A DNA stretch of 64,000 nucleotides from an uncultured Opitutia bacterium. Its GTDB lineage: Bacteria > Verrucomicrobiota > Verrucomicrobiia > Opitutales > Opitutaceae. The DNA lies in the NCBI GenBank assembly GCA_903881475.1, contig CAIRTK010000081.1, forward strand, positions 1 to 64,000, in the 5' to 3' direction. Position 1 is the first letter of the stretch. The number at the start of each line of letters is the position of its first letter. The notes below the pieces were generated by a model. The model saw only the letters and a list, made by a program, of their open reading frames with translations. It did not search any database and was not told the origin of the DNA. This document shows, one piece after another, positions 8,078 through 17,440 of the stretch. The position numbers and the translations under genes were made by a program.

Positions 8078-8557
8078 GTGAAAATCACGACCACACCGTT
8101 TCTCCCCAAGTGGCGCGGGCTGCTCCTTGCCGGGGCGGGCCTTGTGCTGGCCACCTTCACTTCAGCCACGCTCCGCGCCACGGAGCGCTGGGAAACCCTC
8201 CAGGCGATCCACTGGGTCGAGAATCCCACCGACACCGAACGCCCAGGCCGCTATGGCGAACTGGGTGCCTATCAGTTTCGCGAGACGACGTGGCGCATGC
8301 ACACGACGGCGGCCTTTGCGCGGGCCACGGATCGCCGGGCCTCGGACGAGGTGGCGATCCGCCACTACGAATGGTTGAAAAGGGAGCTGGTGCGCAACGG
8401 CGTCGAGGTCACGCCCTATAATATGGCGCTCGCTTGGAATGGCGGCCTGCGGGCCGCGGTGCACGGGCCAGCCGCGGCCTCGACCCGGGATTATGCCGAG
8501 CGCGTGAACAACCTTGCGCAGCAGTTGAAACTGGCTCGGGTGGCGACGAGCCCGTAG
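8078..8557 (+). CDS. exported lysozyme-like / lytic transglycosylase-like protein
   Basis: A small exported protein, about 159 residues from the GTG at 8078. That start gives a signal peptide with core GLLLAGAGLVLATF and cleavage after TSATLRA. The mature part resembles a goose-type or SLT lysozyme fold: a helix with IHWVENP (candidate catalytic Glu), then GRYGELGAYQFRETTW, which resembles the G-x-YQ-x-x-x-T-W signature of small transglycosylases, and NMALAWNGGLRA near the end, matching the usual A-Y-N-G-G. An upstream ATG at 8018 is in frame but would add a non-signal extension. The function is inferred from motifs: cutting peptidoglycan in the periplasm. Confidence 0.6.
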   Translation: MKITTTPFLPKWRGLLLAGAGLVLATFTSATLRATERWETLQAIHWVENPTDTERPGRYGELGAYQFRETTWRMHTTAAFARATDRRASDEVAIRHYEWLKRELVRNGVEVTPYNMALAWNGGLRAAVHGPAAASTRDYAERVNNLAQQLKLARVATSP

Positions 8558-8601
8558 GCGAAGCCAACGTGGCGAGCGCGCCGCGTTGCCATCTCCCGTT
8601 C

Positions 8602-9627
8602 CTACTCGAGAAACGAGGCCTGCTTCGGCGCCTTGGCAGCGCTTTTCGCGGCGGCTTCCTCGGGCGTCTCGGTCAGATGGCGCGGGGGCTTGGCGGCCTT
8701 CTGGGTGACCGCCGCCTCGCGATCCGCCACGATGCGGTCGCACATCTGGTGGATGTGCATCCGCAGCCACTGGGTCGTGCTGCTTCCATCCATATAGTCG
8801 GCCGGACCGTAATGATCGATTCGGCCGGACTGGCGTAGCCGGTCATTCTGGGCAAACTCGGCGGGATCGTCCGGGTTGTAGACGGCAAACGCCCGGCCGC
8901 CGCCGCCCTTGACCACGGAAAAGCTCGGCACATCGCTCGGGCCGTCGGCGATGTAGATCATGTTCTGGAACGGGATCCGGCGGTCCTCGGCGGCCATTTT
9001 CGCATTCACGTCAATGGCGGGGTTCTTGTTCGTGCCCTTGTTGATTTCGAAAATCGCGCGGGTCTTGGTCGTGTTGTCGATCACCAGCCCGATCTGGGCA
9101 ATCTCGGCGTCGGCGCTCAGCGCCAGTTCCTTCTGCTTCAGGAAACCTGGCTGGAGCGGATTCTCGATGAATTCGCAGGCCCAGACGCCGTCCACGTGCC
9201 TAGCGATGGCGCTGCCGCGGACCATCGACGCAATGCCGGTGCTGACGATGTAGTGCTCGAGCGAGATCTCGTGTTTCTGGTATTCCGGCTTCTCGCGCAC
9301 GAAGGCCTGGGCGCGGTCGAAGAAATCCGGCAGACCCTTGTAGAACTGGATCTCTCCGCCGCACTCGTGAAGGATTTTGTTATTCAGCCCCTTGAGCGGC
9401 CCGGCGAGGGTGTAGGTCAGCAGGTGGTTGAGGTAGCTGATCTCGGGCGAAAGATGGTAGCCGCGCTTCTTGTAATGCTCGGCGAGCTTGTTGGTCTCGT
9501 TCCAGAAGCCGGCTTCATCAATCCCGTAGCGGCGGAACAGGGGCGCCTGCATGTAACCCGGGATAAGAGTCTTGTCGAAATCCCAGATGCACGCGATGAT
9601 GTTTTGAGTGAAGAGCGTCGTGGCCAT
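8602..9627 (-). CDS. HAD-superfamily hydrolase
   Basis: A cytoplasmic 341-residue phosphatase-like protein. Motif I is IWDFDKTLIPG, with the nucleophile Asp16 and general acid Asp18. Motif II is the Ser/Thr in HYIVSTGI, and motif IV is IYIADGPSDVPSF with two acidic residues. A cap of about 100 helical residues lies between motifs I and II. The C-terminal tail is Ala/Lys rich (EEAAAKSAAKAPKQ). The physiological substrate is unknown. It is transcribed divergently from prfA and convergently with the lysozyme-like gene. Confidence 0.85.
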   Translation of the reverse strand: MATTLFTQNIIACIWDFDKTLIPGYMQAPLFRRYGIDEAGFWNETNKLAEHYKKRGYHLSPEISYLNHLLTYTLAGPLKGLNNKILHECGGEIQFYKGLPDFFDRAQAFVREKPEYQKHEISLEHYIVSTGIASMVRGSAIARHVDGVWACEFIENPLQPGFLKQKELALSADAEIAQIGLVIDNTTKTRAIFEINKGTNKNPAIDVNAKMAAEDRRIPFQNMIYIADGPSDVPSFSVVKGGGGRAFAVYNPDDPAEFAQNDRLRQSGRIDHYGPADYMDGSSTTQWLRMHIHQMCDRIVADREAAVTQKAAKPPRHLTETPEEAAAKSAAKAPKQASFLE

Positions 9628-9747
9628 GGCTGAACAACCCCGCTAGGCAGATCCGCCGGGCGAAGGGTTCGCTGCAGCGAAGCCGCTCAACGCGGCCCAC
9701 GCAATTCGCAAATCACCTCTGACCGTCCGCCGACCCGATTCCGTTTC

Positions 9748-10866
9748 ATGGAGCAACTTCCCGACATTTTCCCGTTTGAGCGGCGCCGCGACGAACTCGA
9801 CGCGCAGATGGCGGAGCCTGCGTTTTATGCCAACCCGCGGCGCGCCGCGGAGGTCTCGCGCGAACAGCAAAAGCTCCAGCAGCTCATCACGGAGCACCGC
9901 GAGCATGCCCGTCTCGACCGCGAGGTCGGCGAGGCGGCCGCGTTGCTGAAAGATCCGGCGGGCGACCCCGATCTCAAGGAACTCGCCGCGGCCGAGCTGC
10001 CCGAGCTGCAGCGCCGCCGGGAACAATTGCGGCAGTCGGTCCTGCTGGCGATGATCCCGCCCGAGCCCACGGATTCCCGCAACACGGTCATGGAGATTCG
10101 AGCCGGTACGGGTGGCGACGAGGCAAGTCTCTTCGCCGCGGAGCTGTTCCGGATGTACTCGAAGTACGCGGATGCCCGCGGCTGGAAGGTCCAGCCGATG
10201 AGCAGCAGCGAGAGCGAGCGCGGCGGCTTCAAGGAAGTCATCTTTCTCATCACGGGCTCGGAAGTCTACCGGCAGTTGAAATTCGAGAGCGGCGTGCACC
10301 GGGTGCAGCGCGTGCCAGTGACCGAGGCCAACGGGCGCATTCACACCTCGACGGTCACGGTGGCCGTGCTGCCCGAGGCCGAGGAGGTCGACGTCCAGAT
10401 CGATCCGCAGGACCTGGAGATCACGGTGACGCGCGCGAGCGGTCCGGGCGGCCAGGGGGTAAATACCACGGACTCCGCGGTGCAGATCCTCCACCGCCCG
10501 ACCGGCCTGCTCGTGACCTGCGCGGATGAGCGCTCCCAGCTGAAGAACAAGACCAAGGCCATGACGGTGCTGCGTTCGCGATTGCTCCAGCGGCGCGAGG
10601 ACGAGGAGCACGCAAAGTATGCTGCAGAGCGCCGCAGCCAGATCGGCTCGGGCGACCGCAGCGAGCGCATCCGCACTTATAATTTCCCCCAGAACCGGCT
10701 GACCGACCACCGCATCGGACTCACGCTTTACAGCCTGCCGCAGGTGATGGAAGGCGGCATCGGGCCGGTCATTGCGGCCCTGCAGAAGGCCGACTATGAG
10801 CAGAAGCTCGCGGCCCTCACGGGTCAGGCTTACGCGCCGCCGCGCACCGGCGGTGAAGACGACTGA
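9748..10866 (+). CDS. prfA: peptide chain release factor 1
   Basis: A 372-residue release factor that reads UAA and UAG in the ribosomal A site and triggers peptide release. Gly234-Gly235-Gln236 in [15 protein letters not shown] is the universal catalytic GGQ. The anticodon-like tripeptide is PVT (residues 190-192, in [18 protein letters not shown]). That is the RF1 signature, distinct from SPF of RF2. It is followed after one base by prmC, the methylase that modifies this GGQ glutamine, so the two form a functional pair. No Shine-Dalgarno precedes the ATG. Confidence 0.98.
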   Translation: MEQLPDIFPFERRRDELDAQMAEPAFYANPRRAAEVSREQQKLQQLITEHREHARLDREVGEAAALLKDPAGDPDLKELAAAELPELQRRREQLRQSVLLAMIPPEPTDSRNTVMEIRAGTGGDEASLFAAELFRMYSKYADARGWKVQPMSSSESERGGFKEVIFLITGSEVYRQLKFESGVHRVQRVPVTEANGRIHTSTVTVAVLPEAEEVDVQIDPQDLEITVTRASGPGGQGVNTTDSAVQILHRPTGLLVTCADERSQLKNKTKAMTVLRSRLLQRREDEEHAKYAAERRSQIGSGDRSERIRTYNFPQNRLTDHRIGLTLYSLPQVMEGGIGPVIAALQKADYEQKLAALTGQAYAPPRTGGEDD

Positions 10867-10867
10867 C

Positions 10868-11719
10868 ATGCTCACGGTTCTCGAGGTCATCAAGAAGACC
10901 ACGGATTTCTTCGCCGCGAAGGGCATCGAGTCGCCCCGGCTCAACGCGGAGCTGCTGGTGGGCCACGCCCTCGCGCTCAAGCGCATGCAGCTCTACATGC
11001 TGTTCGAGCGACCGCTGACCGCGGCGGAACTTGAGTCCATCCGGGGGTTGGTGCGCCGCCGCGGCCAGCGCGAGCCGCTGCAGTACATCCTGGGTGAGGC
11101 CGAGTTTTTCGGCCTGAAGCTCAAGGTGGACCGCCGCGCGCTGATCCCGCGGCCGGAAACGGAACGGCTGCTGGAACTGGTGACGGAGCGCCAGGCCCAG
11201 CCGCCGGCGACCATCCTTGACCTGGGCACGGGGAGCGGGGCGATCGCGCTCGGGCTGGCGAAGCTTTATCCGCAGGCGCTGGTCACGGCGGTGGACCTGA
11301 GCGATGAGGCGCTTGCGCTCGCCGGGGAAAACGCCGCGGCGTGCGGTTTGGCTGCGCGGGTCACACTGCTGCGCTCGGACTGGTTTGCCGAGCTGCCGGC
11401 GGCGGCCCGGTTTGACCTGATCGTGGCGAATCCCCCTTATTTATCCGCGGAGGAGACAGCGCAGACGGCCCCGGAAGTCCAGGGCCACGAGCCGTTGAAT
11501 GCGCTGACTGCACCAGATGGGGGCTTGGCGGACCTGCGGCGGATCCTGGCCGCCGCCCCGCGGTTTCTGGCGACGGGCGGGTTGCTGGCGCTGGAGACCG
11601 GCATTGCGCAACACGCGGAGCTGGCACGGTTGGCACTGGAGGCCGGATTCAAGCGGACGGAGTCACGGCCGGACCTGACCGGCCGAGACCGGTTCCTGCT
11701 GGCGTGGGTTGAAACGTAG
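10868..11719 (+). CDS. prmC: release-factor glutamine N5-methyltransferase
   Basis: A 283-residue SAM-dependent methyltransferase that methylates the Gln of the GGQ motif in release factors. The N-terminal helical domain (residues 1-85) is followed by the Rossmann domain with ILDLGTGSGAIAL (SAM binding, GTGSG at 120-124), the acidic end of the next strand (AVDLSDEAL), and NPPY (188-191), which binds the substrate glutamine amide. The ATG at 10868 lies one base past the prfA stop, so expression is coupled. The length is normal for the family. Confidence 0.97.
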   Translation: MLTVLEVIKKTTDFFAAKGIESPRLNAELLVGHALALKRMQLYMLFERPLTAAELESIRGLVRRRGQREPLQYILGEAEFFGLKLKVDRRALIPRPETERLLELVTERQAQPPATILDLGTGSGAIALGLAKLYPQALVTAVDLSDEALALAGENAAACGLAARVTLLRSDWFAELPAAARFDLIVANPPYLSAEETAQTAPEVQGHEPLNALTAPDGGLADLRRILAAAPRFLATGGLLALETGIAQHAELARLALEAGFKRTESRPDLTGRDRFLLAWVET

Positions 11720-11780
11720 CGCGGGCATTCCGCCGCATCATGTTCCACGGATGGATGGACGAGGCCGGCGCTAATTTGCC

Positions 11781-14000
11781 TCAGCCCTTGTGCTCGAGCA
11801 ACGCGGTCAGCGGGGCGTGGGTGTCGGCGGCAAACTGCTTGTCCTTCGCCAAGGCGATGGCGTCGTTCACCACGCGCAGGCTTTCGCGGAGGAAGACGTC
11901 GACCTTGGCATAGGCGTCATTGGTGTCCGTGCTCAGCTCGGTTTCGTCGTCCTCGCCATCGGCCGGGGCGGCGGCGTCGGCTTTTTTCGGCGCCTTAAGC
12001 TTGGGTGCCGGCGGGGTGCCGAGCCAGATTACGCGATAGGGGAAATCGTTCTTTGCCAGCTGCACCTTTTCGGCCTCCATGGACTTACGGAAGGCCTCGT
12101 CGGTGACCTTCTGCTGGAGCCGGGCCTGAAGGTTGAGGGAGACGAGCTTCTGCTCCTGGTGCATCTTGAACCAGTCGATGTTCTTCCGGAGGTAGAGAAA
12201 TTCATCAAGCTTCGCCTGGCGCGCCGCGCTCGCCACGCGCAGGGGCTCTAGCACCTTGCTGTCGAGCGGGTGGCCGGCAAACGTACTGGAAGGAATCTCA
12301 TCCCAGGCCAACACGTGCGGCAGGGCGCCTTCACCAATCGGAAGGAACTCGTCGATCGAAGGCAGGATGATGTCGGGCACTACGCCCTTGAGCTGGGTGG
12401 ACGAGCCGTTGGGCAGGTAGTATTTCTGGATCGTAAGCTTCACCGCGCCGGTCTTGACCGGCGAGCGGGCGAGCTGCGGCACGAGGTTTTTCATTTCCCA
12501 GACACTCTGCACGGAGCCCTTGCCGTGGGTGGAACTATCGCCGATGACAATGGCCCGGCCGTAATTCTGGAGCGCTCCCGTGACGATTTCAGAGGCGGAG
12601 GCGCTGAAGCGGTCCACCAGCACCGCAAGGGGTCCGCCGTAAGTCACCGTGGGGTTGGTGTCGCTGTCGACCTGGATTTCACCGAGCGAATTTCTGACCT
12701 GCACCACCGGGCCCTGGCTGATAAAGAGGCCCGCCAGATCGATCGCTTCGGAGAGATAGCCGCCGCCATTATGCCGGAGATCCAGCACCACGCCCTGCAC
12801 TCCCGCTGCCTTGAGCTGGCCGAGCAGCTGGGCCACATCCTTCGTAGCGCTGGGCTTGTCCGCACCGTCGCTGTCCGCTGGGCCGTAGAAGGAAGGCAGG
12901 CTGATCACGCCGAGCGGGACGGTTTGCCCGTCGGTGCCTGGGACCTGAAAGACCGCGGCATGGGCTCGGGCATCATTGAGCTTCACCACGTCGCGGGTGA
13001 GTGTGACAAACTTGCGGGCGGAAGGATCGGTGGCGTCCGCGGGTTGCACGGTCAGCGTGACCTGCGTGCCCTTGTTGCCGCGGATGCGCTCGACGATGCG
13101 TCGCAGCTTCATGCCGATCACTTCGACCGGCTCGGTGCCGGTCTGGGCGACGGAGAGGATCTTGTCGCCCGGCTTCAGCTGCTTGCTCAGGTCCGCGGGG
13201 CCGCCGGGGACGATTTCCTTCACCGTGCAGTAGTCATCCTCGACGCTCAGGACGGCCCCGATGCCGACAAGTTCCAGCTTCATCTGGATGCCGAAATCCT
13301 CGAAGGTTTCAGCGGAGAAATAGGTGGAGTGCGGGTCGTAGAGCCGGGCGACGTTGGAGAGGAAGAGCTCGGCGACCTCGTTTGACTCGATTTCGCCCAG
13401 GTTCTTCAGCATGCGCTCGTAGCGCTTGCGGACCGTCTGCTTCGCCTCGTCCATCGACTTCTTGTTCATCAGCTCGGCGATGAGCTCGAACTTCAGCCGC
13501 TGATGCCAGAGTTCATCGGCGGCCGCGGTGGTGGCGGGCCATTCGGCCTTGGTGCGGTCAAAACGGTAGTTGTCGTTGGCCGTCAGGTCGATCGGCTTGC
13601 CCAGCTCACCGAAGATCCAGTTGATCCGGGTTTCCGTGCGCGTCTCATAGACGGAAAAAATATCATAGGCCGCGTCGATATTGCCGAGGCCGCTGATGTT
13701 CCAGTACACGTTCTTGCCGTAACGGGTGCCGAAGGCGGCCTTGTCGCTCGCGAGGAAAAACAGCCGCTGGCCGTCGAGGTCGGCCATGAAGTTCGGGATG
13801 ACCTCGGCGTAGTCGCCGCTGTGGACCGCGTCGCGGTTGTAGTGGGCCTGCTCGAGCAGCTGGACGAGGGTCCGGGCCTCGATCGTGAGCGCTGTGGAGC
13901 TGGTGAACTTCTGGTCGGTGACGGCGAGGGTCGCGGTAACGGAGAGCGATAACAGGGCTGTGCCCAGAGCGAGCCGTCGGAGGAGGGAAGGGCGTATCAT
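11781..14000 (-). CDS. S41-family carboxy-terminal processing protease (Tsp/Prc type)
   Basis: A 739-residue periplasmic protease that degrades or trims proteins from their C-terminus. The signal peptide is MIRPSLLRRLALGTALLSLS, with cleavage after TATLA. A long N-terminal domain of the Tsp type runs to about residue 235. A PDZ domain follows (VGIGAVLSVEDDYCTVKEIV to about 320). The S41 domain has the serine-lysine dyad: Ser468 in RFSASASEIV and Lys494 in HGKGSVQ, with a following Gln. A C-terminal helical region with an acidic Ala/Pro linker (about 650-680) completes the Tsp architecture. It faces prmC and is followed by 61 bases without a gene. Confidence 0.95.
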   Translation of the reverse strand: MIRPSLLRRLALGTALLSLSVTATLAVTDQKFTSSTALTIEARTLVQLLEQAHYNRDAVHSGDYAEVIPNFMADLDGQRLFFLASDKAAFGTRYGKNVYWNISGLGNIDAAYDIFSVYETRTETRINWIFGELGKPIDLTANDNYRFDRTKAEWPATTAAADELWHQRLKFELIAELMNKKSMDEAKQTVRKRYERMLKNLGEIESNEVAELFLSNVARLYDPHSTYFSAETFEDFGIQMKLELVGIGAVLSVEDDYCTVKEIVPGGPADLSKQLKPGDKILSVAQTGTEPVEVIGMKLRRIVERIRGNKGTQVTLTVQPADATDPSARKFVTLTRDVVKLNDARAHAAVFQVPGTDGQTVPLGVISLPSFYGPADSDGADKPSATKDVAQLLGQLKAAGVQGVVLDLRHNGGGYLSEAIDLAGLFISQGPVVQVRNSLGEIQVDSDTNPTVTYGGPLAVLVDRFSASASEIVTGALQNYGRAIVIGDSSTHGKGSVQSVWEMKNLVPQLARSPVKTGAVKLTIQKYYLPNGSSTQLKGVVPDIILPSIDEFLPIGEGALPHVLAWDEIPSSTFAGHPLDSKVLEPLRVASAARQAKLDEFLYLRKNIDWFKMHQEQKLVSLNLQARLQQKVTDEAFRKSMEAEKVQLAKNDFPYRVIWLGTPPAPKLKAPKKADAAAPADGEDDETELSTDTNDAYAKVDVFLRESLRVVNDAIALAKDKQFAADTHAPLTALLEHKG

Positions 14001-14074
14001 GGATGAATTAAGATCGGCAAAGCGGGGAAATGTTTCACAGCGATCGGACTATTCCGGCCGGAGCGAGGCCAGGC

Positions 14075-14938
14075 TCAGCGCCGGCTGAGCAGATCCTTGG
14101 CCTCGTCGAGCAGACGTTTCTCGTCTGCGGTGAGGGCCCCGAACCCCTGACTGTTGATCTTGTCGAGGATCCGGTCCACCTCGGCGCGCAAGTCCTCGCG
14201 GTTGCTGAGGTTGACCTGGTAGGCGGCCGGCGCAGCCGGCTTGGCGCCTTTGTTCATCCAGCGTGGGAGCTCGATATCCGCACGGCGGGTGGGAAGACGC
14301 CAGTTGGCCGCGTGTACATAGCGGTAATAGATCCAGCCAGCCGCCATGCCGCCCAAATGGGCGGAGTGGGCAAAGCCGAATGGTGAAACGGCTCCCATGA
14401 TCTCGTAGAAGAAACAGCCCGCCAGGTCGATCAATGCCGCCGCGATCGCGATATACTTGGGCTTCAGCGTCACCGGCAGCACAAAGAAGAGCAGGAAGGT
14501 CACCGGTTGGTTGGGGTAGAAGCAGGCGAACACCACGAACAAGCCGGCGACGCCGGCCGATGCCCCGATCATGATTCCGCCGGCATGCCAGTTGACCGCG
14601 GCCCACACTAGGCCGCCTACGATCACGGCCGCCGCGTAGAGTCCAAGAAAGCGTGCTGCGCCCAGCATGGGCTGCAGCACGCGCCCGATGAAATAAACGC
14701 CCAGCAGGTTTCCCAGGATATGCAGCAGGTTGCCCGCATCATGCAGGAAACTGTAGGTGACCAGGGTCCAGACACGCCCTGCCCGCAGCCCACCGGCCGA
14801 AAGGCCGAAGTAGTATTCGACTGTACCGGAAAGATTAAACCAACGCTCGATCACGAGCTGAAGGATGAACCCGGCCACGATGGCCGAGATGAGCCAGGTG
14901 AGCACCGAGGGCTTTTCGCTAGGATAACTGTCGCGCAT
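14075..14938 (-). CDS. rhomboid-family intramembrane serine protease
   Basis: A 287-residue polytopic membrane protease that cuts substrates within the membrane. The ATG at 14938 is preferred over in-frame upstream starts, which would add a Cys-rich stretch. Six core membrane segments are visible. Catalytic Ser127 lies in IMIGASAGVAG, and His194 in FGFAHSAHLGG at the start of the last segment. The L1-loop equivalent WTLVTYSFLHDAGNLLHILGN has the conserved His/Asn of the oxyanion region. A soluble C-terminal tail of about 75 residues ends in a helical DEKRLLDEAKDLLSRR, which resembles the tail of several bacterial rhomboids. It is the upstream neighbour of the S41 protease on the same strand. 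Confidence 0.93.
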   Translation of the reverse strand: MRDSYPSEKPSVLTWLISAIVAGFILQLVIERWFNLSGTVEYYFGLSAGGLRAGRVWTLVTYSFLHDAGNLLHILGNLLGVYFIGRVLQPMLGAARFLGLYAAAVIVGGLVWAAVNWHAGGIMIGASAGVAGLFVVFACFYPNQPVTFLLFFVLPVTLKPKYIAIAAALIDLAGCFFYEIMGAVSPFGFAHSAHLGGMAAGWIYYRYVHAANWRLPTRRADIELPRWMNKGAKPAAPAAYQVNLSNREDLRAEVDRILDKINSQGFGALTADEKRLLDEAKDLLSRR

Positions 14939-15132
14939 GTAGGAGCGATCCGAGAGCATCGAACAGCAGCATGGAAGGGTGGGTGACAAACACAAGCCGC
15001 CACCCTATAAATCCGATGGATTCCCGGGCAGGCCGAAACACAATGGCAGGGACTCCCGTCTGCACACGATATGAGCGGCGGGCCTCGTTCGGGGTGCAGC
15101 CATGCTTCCGGCCAAACTGACGCCCTGACCGC

Positions 15133-15161
15133 TTGACAGCGGTTTCATTTACTCTTTGTTC
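15133..15161 (+). promoter_or_regulatory. possible sigma-70 promoter of the ferredoxin gene
   Basis: A perfect -35 TTGACA (15133-15138) is followed after 17 bases by TTGTTC, a poor -10. It lies just before the ferredoxin ATG, so a transcript from here would be nearly leaderless. The assignment rests on the -35 only. Confidence 0.3.
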
Positions 15162-15170
15162 GCGCGAGCC

Positions 15171-15407
<237 letters not shown>

Positions 15408-15429
15408 GCTTCCCGCCAGGATGAAATTT

Positions 15430-15458
15430 AACCCCGGTCGTTGCGGCCGGGGTTTTTG
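15430..15458 (+). terminator. intrinsic terminator after the ferredoxin gene
   Basis: AACCCCGG (15430-15437) pairs with CCGGGGTT (15447-15454) across a nine-base loop, and the stem runs into TTTTT. It lies 22 bases after the ferredoxin stop. Confidence 0.88.
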
Positions 15459-15564
15459 CTTTTCGGAACCGGGCCCGGCAGCGATTACTGGCTTGTTAAG
15501 GCAATCGTCAAATTAGGCTAACGCGGGCTTGTTTTCCGAAGCCGGCCTGCTAGCGCTAGCGGCG

Positions 15565-17397
15565 ATGAACGTACGGATTCTAGTCCTCAGCCTTTGCACT
15601 GCAGTGCCCCTTTTCGGCCAGCTGACCCCGGTGGATCTGCCGGAGCTCACGGTCTATTCGCCGCGCGTGGCGAACCAGTCACCCGCCGGGTCGTTCGCGA
15701 TGCCGGTCTCAGCCCTGCGGTTCGAGCCCCAGGTGGACCTCCAGACGCGCAACCAGCCCGAGGCGCAGGCGGACGTCACGATTCGCGGCGGCATCTTTGA
15801 GAATACCGGGTTCCAGCTTGGCGCGGTGTCGCTGGTGGACCCGCAGACGGGCCATTACTACGCGGACATTGCGGTGGCGCCCGCCATGCTGGGCGCGCCG
15901 GAAATCCTGACCGGCGCGGAGCACGCCCTGGTGACGATGGACTCCACCGTGGGTGCGGTGGCCTACACCTGGCGTCCCGTGCGCACATCCGGCCTGATGG
16001 ATCTGGCGGCGGGAGAGAACGGCCTGGACCGGCAGGAATTTTACCAGGGCTATGTCAGCGACACCGTGATCCTGGGGCAGCGGGTGGCGGCCGATGTGGC
16101 CTGGGCCCGGGCGGATTCGGACGGGGCGGTGCCATACGGTGACAGCCATTTTGGCCGCGTAAACGCGCGGGTGCAGCTGGCGAGCGCGGCGGCGCAGACG
16201 GATTTTTTCGCCGGCTACCAGACCAAGTTTGTTGGCTGGCCGAATCTCTACACGCCGTTCAATTCGGACGAGACCGACAAGCTCCAGAATGTATTGCTGG
16301 ACTTCAACCATCGGATCGATCTGGGCGAGGGCAACTTCCTTGAGGCGGGGGCCTACCATCGCCGCAACAAGGACGACTATGCCTTCAACCGGTTTGCGCC
16401 GGTGGGCGCGGTGCATCCCTTCCAGACCACGACCTGGATCAGCGGCGCGGCCGTGGGCGGCCGGGTTGACGCAGGCATGGTGACCCTGAATTTCCATGCC
16501 GAGGTGCTCGCCGACGACCTGCAGTCCACTTCGTTGACCTCGGGCCACTACGATTCTAGGACCATGTCCAAGCTGGCCTTGGTCCCGGAAAAAAGCTGGG
16601 TCCTTGCGGATGGTTCCCATCTGGTCGTGAAGGCGGGCGGCACCTATGACGAGTCGAACCATGATGGCGGCGCCGCCTCGCCCGTCGTCGAAATCGCGCG
16701 CGAGCAGACCGCGGATCCCGTGCAGCGCTTTTATCTCAGCTATGCGACCACCACGGAGCTGCCGAGCTACACCGCGCTCAACTCCAGTCCCACGGCAGGA
16801 CTATTCCTGGGCAATGCGAACCTTGGCCGGGAAACGAGCCACGACCTCGAGGCGGGAGCCAGCGGCCAGACCGGCGGTTGGGCCGGACAGGCTGCAGTAT
16901 TTTACCGGCGCGATGACAATCTGGTAGACTGGACGTATGTGAACGGTGTGTTTGGCCGGAGGGCGAATGCCGTCGATATCGCGACCACGGGAGCCGAACT
17001 GGTGGTGCGGCGTTCATGGTCGGCATGCGATCTCGTGCTTGGTTATACGGTGCTGACCAAGGCGCCGGATTACCACGGCGCGCTCGTGAGCGCGAGTTTC
17101 TACGCGCTCAATTACGCCCGCCAGCGCCTCACCGCGGCGGCGGTGGTGCGGCTGGGCCGCGAATTCCAGCTGCGGTTCGACAACGAGGCGCGCATCCAGG
17201 AGCCCAATCTCCTGCGCACGGCCGGCGGCAATCAGGCGCTGATCAGCTCGCTCGGGCTGAGCTACCGGCCGGCGGCGTGGCGGGGAACGGAATTTACGGT
17301 GCAGGCGGACAACCTGTGGAACTCGTCCTTCCAGGAAGTGCCCGCCGTGCCCGCGGCCGGCCGGCAGATTTCCGCGGGAGTGGCCTACGCGTGGTGA
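15565..17397 (+). CDS. TonB-dependent outer-membrane receptor
   Basis: A 610-residue outer-membrane protein that would import a scarce ligand using the TonB system. Signal peptide: MNVRILVLSLCTAVPLFG. The plug domain follows, with LPELTVYSP as a weak TonB-box-like start, EAQADVTIRGGIFENTGFQLG and EILTGAEHALVTMDSTVGAVAYTW. The remainder is a 22-strand type barrel with alternating aromatic strands, ending in ISAGVAYAW (aromatic C-terminal residue). It is shorter than siderophore receptors and closest in size to BtuB-like receptors. No cobalamin riboswitch is visible upstream, so the ligand stays open. In-frame starts upstream of the ATG at 15565 would displace the signal peptide. Confidence 0.88.
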   Translation: MNVRILVLSLCTAVPLFGQLTPVDLPELTVYSPRVANQSPAGSFAMPVSALRFEPQVDLQTRNQPEAQADVTIRGGIFENTGFQLGAVSLVDPQTGHYYADIAVAPAMLGAPEILTGAEHALVTMDSTVGAVAYTWRPVRTSGLMDLAAGENGLDRQEFYQGYVSDTVILGQRVAADVAWARADSDGAVPYGDSHFGRVNARVQLASAAAQTDFFAGYQTKFVGWPNLYTPFNSDETDKLQNVLLDFNHRIDLGEGNFLEAGAYHRRNKDDYAFNRFAPVGAVHPFQTTTWISGAAVGGRVDAGMVTLNFHAEVLADDLQSTSLTSGHYDSRTMSKLALVPEKSWVLADGSHLVVKAGGTYDESNHDGGAASPVVEIAREQTADPVQRFYLSYATTTELPSYTALNSSPTAGLFLGNANLGRETSHDLEAGASGQTGGWAGQAAVFYRRDDNLVDWTYVNGVFGRRANAVDIATTGAELVVRRSWSACDLVLGYTVLTKAPDYHGALVSASFYALNYARQRLTAAAVVRLGREFQLRFDNEARIQEPNLLRTAGGNQALISSLGLSYRPAAWRGTEFTVQADNLWNSSFQEVPAVPAAGRQISAGVAYAW

Positions 17398-17440
17398 TGC
17401 TTGCCCCGCGGGGCGGTTCGCGTTCTCGTGTGCGACTCCC

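Noticed and set aside
12270-13385. A 371-codon frame opposite the S41 protease
   Set aside because: Antisense to conserved PDZ and S41 motifs, with no own evidence.
15408-15564. Cobalamin riboswitch upstream of the TonB receptor
   Set aside because: I looked for the B12-box and core helices in the leader and did not find them; the region contains only the ferredoxin terminator and AT-poor sequence.
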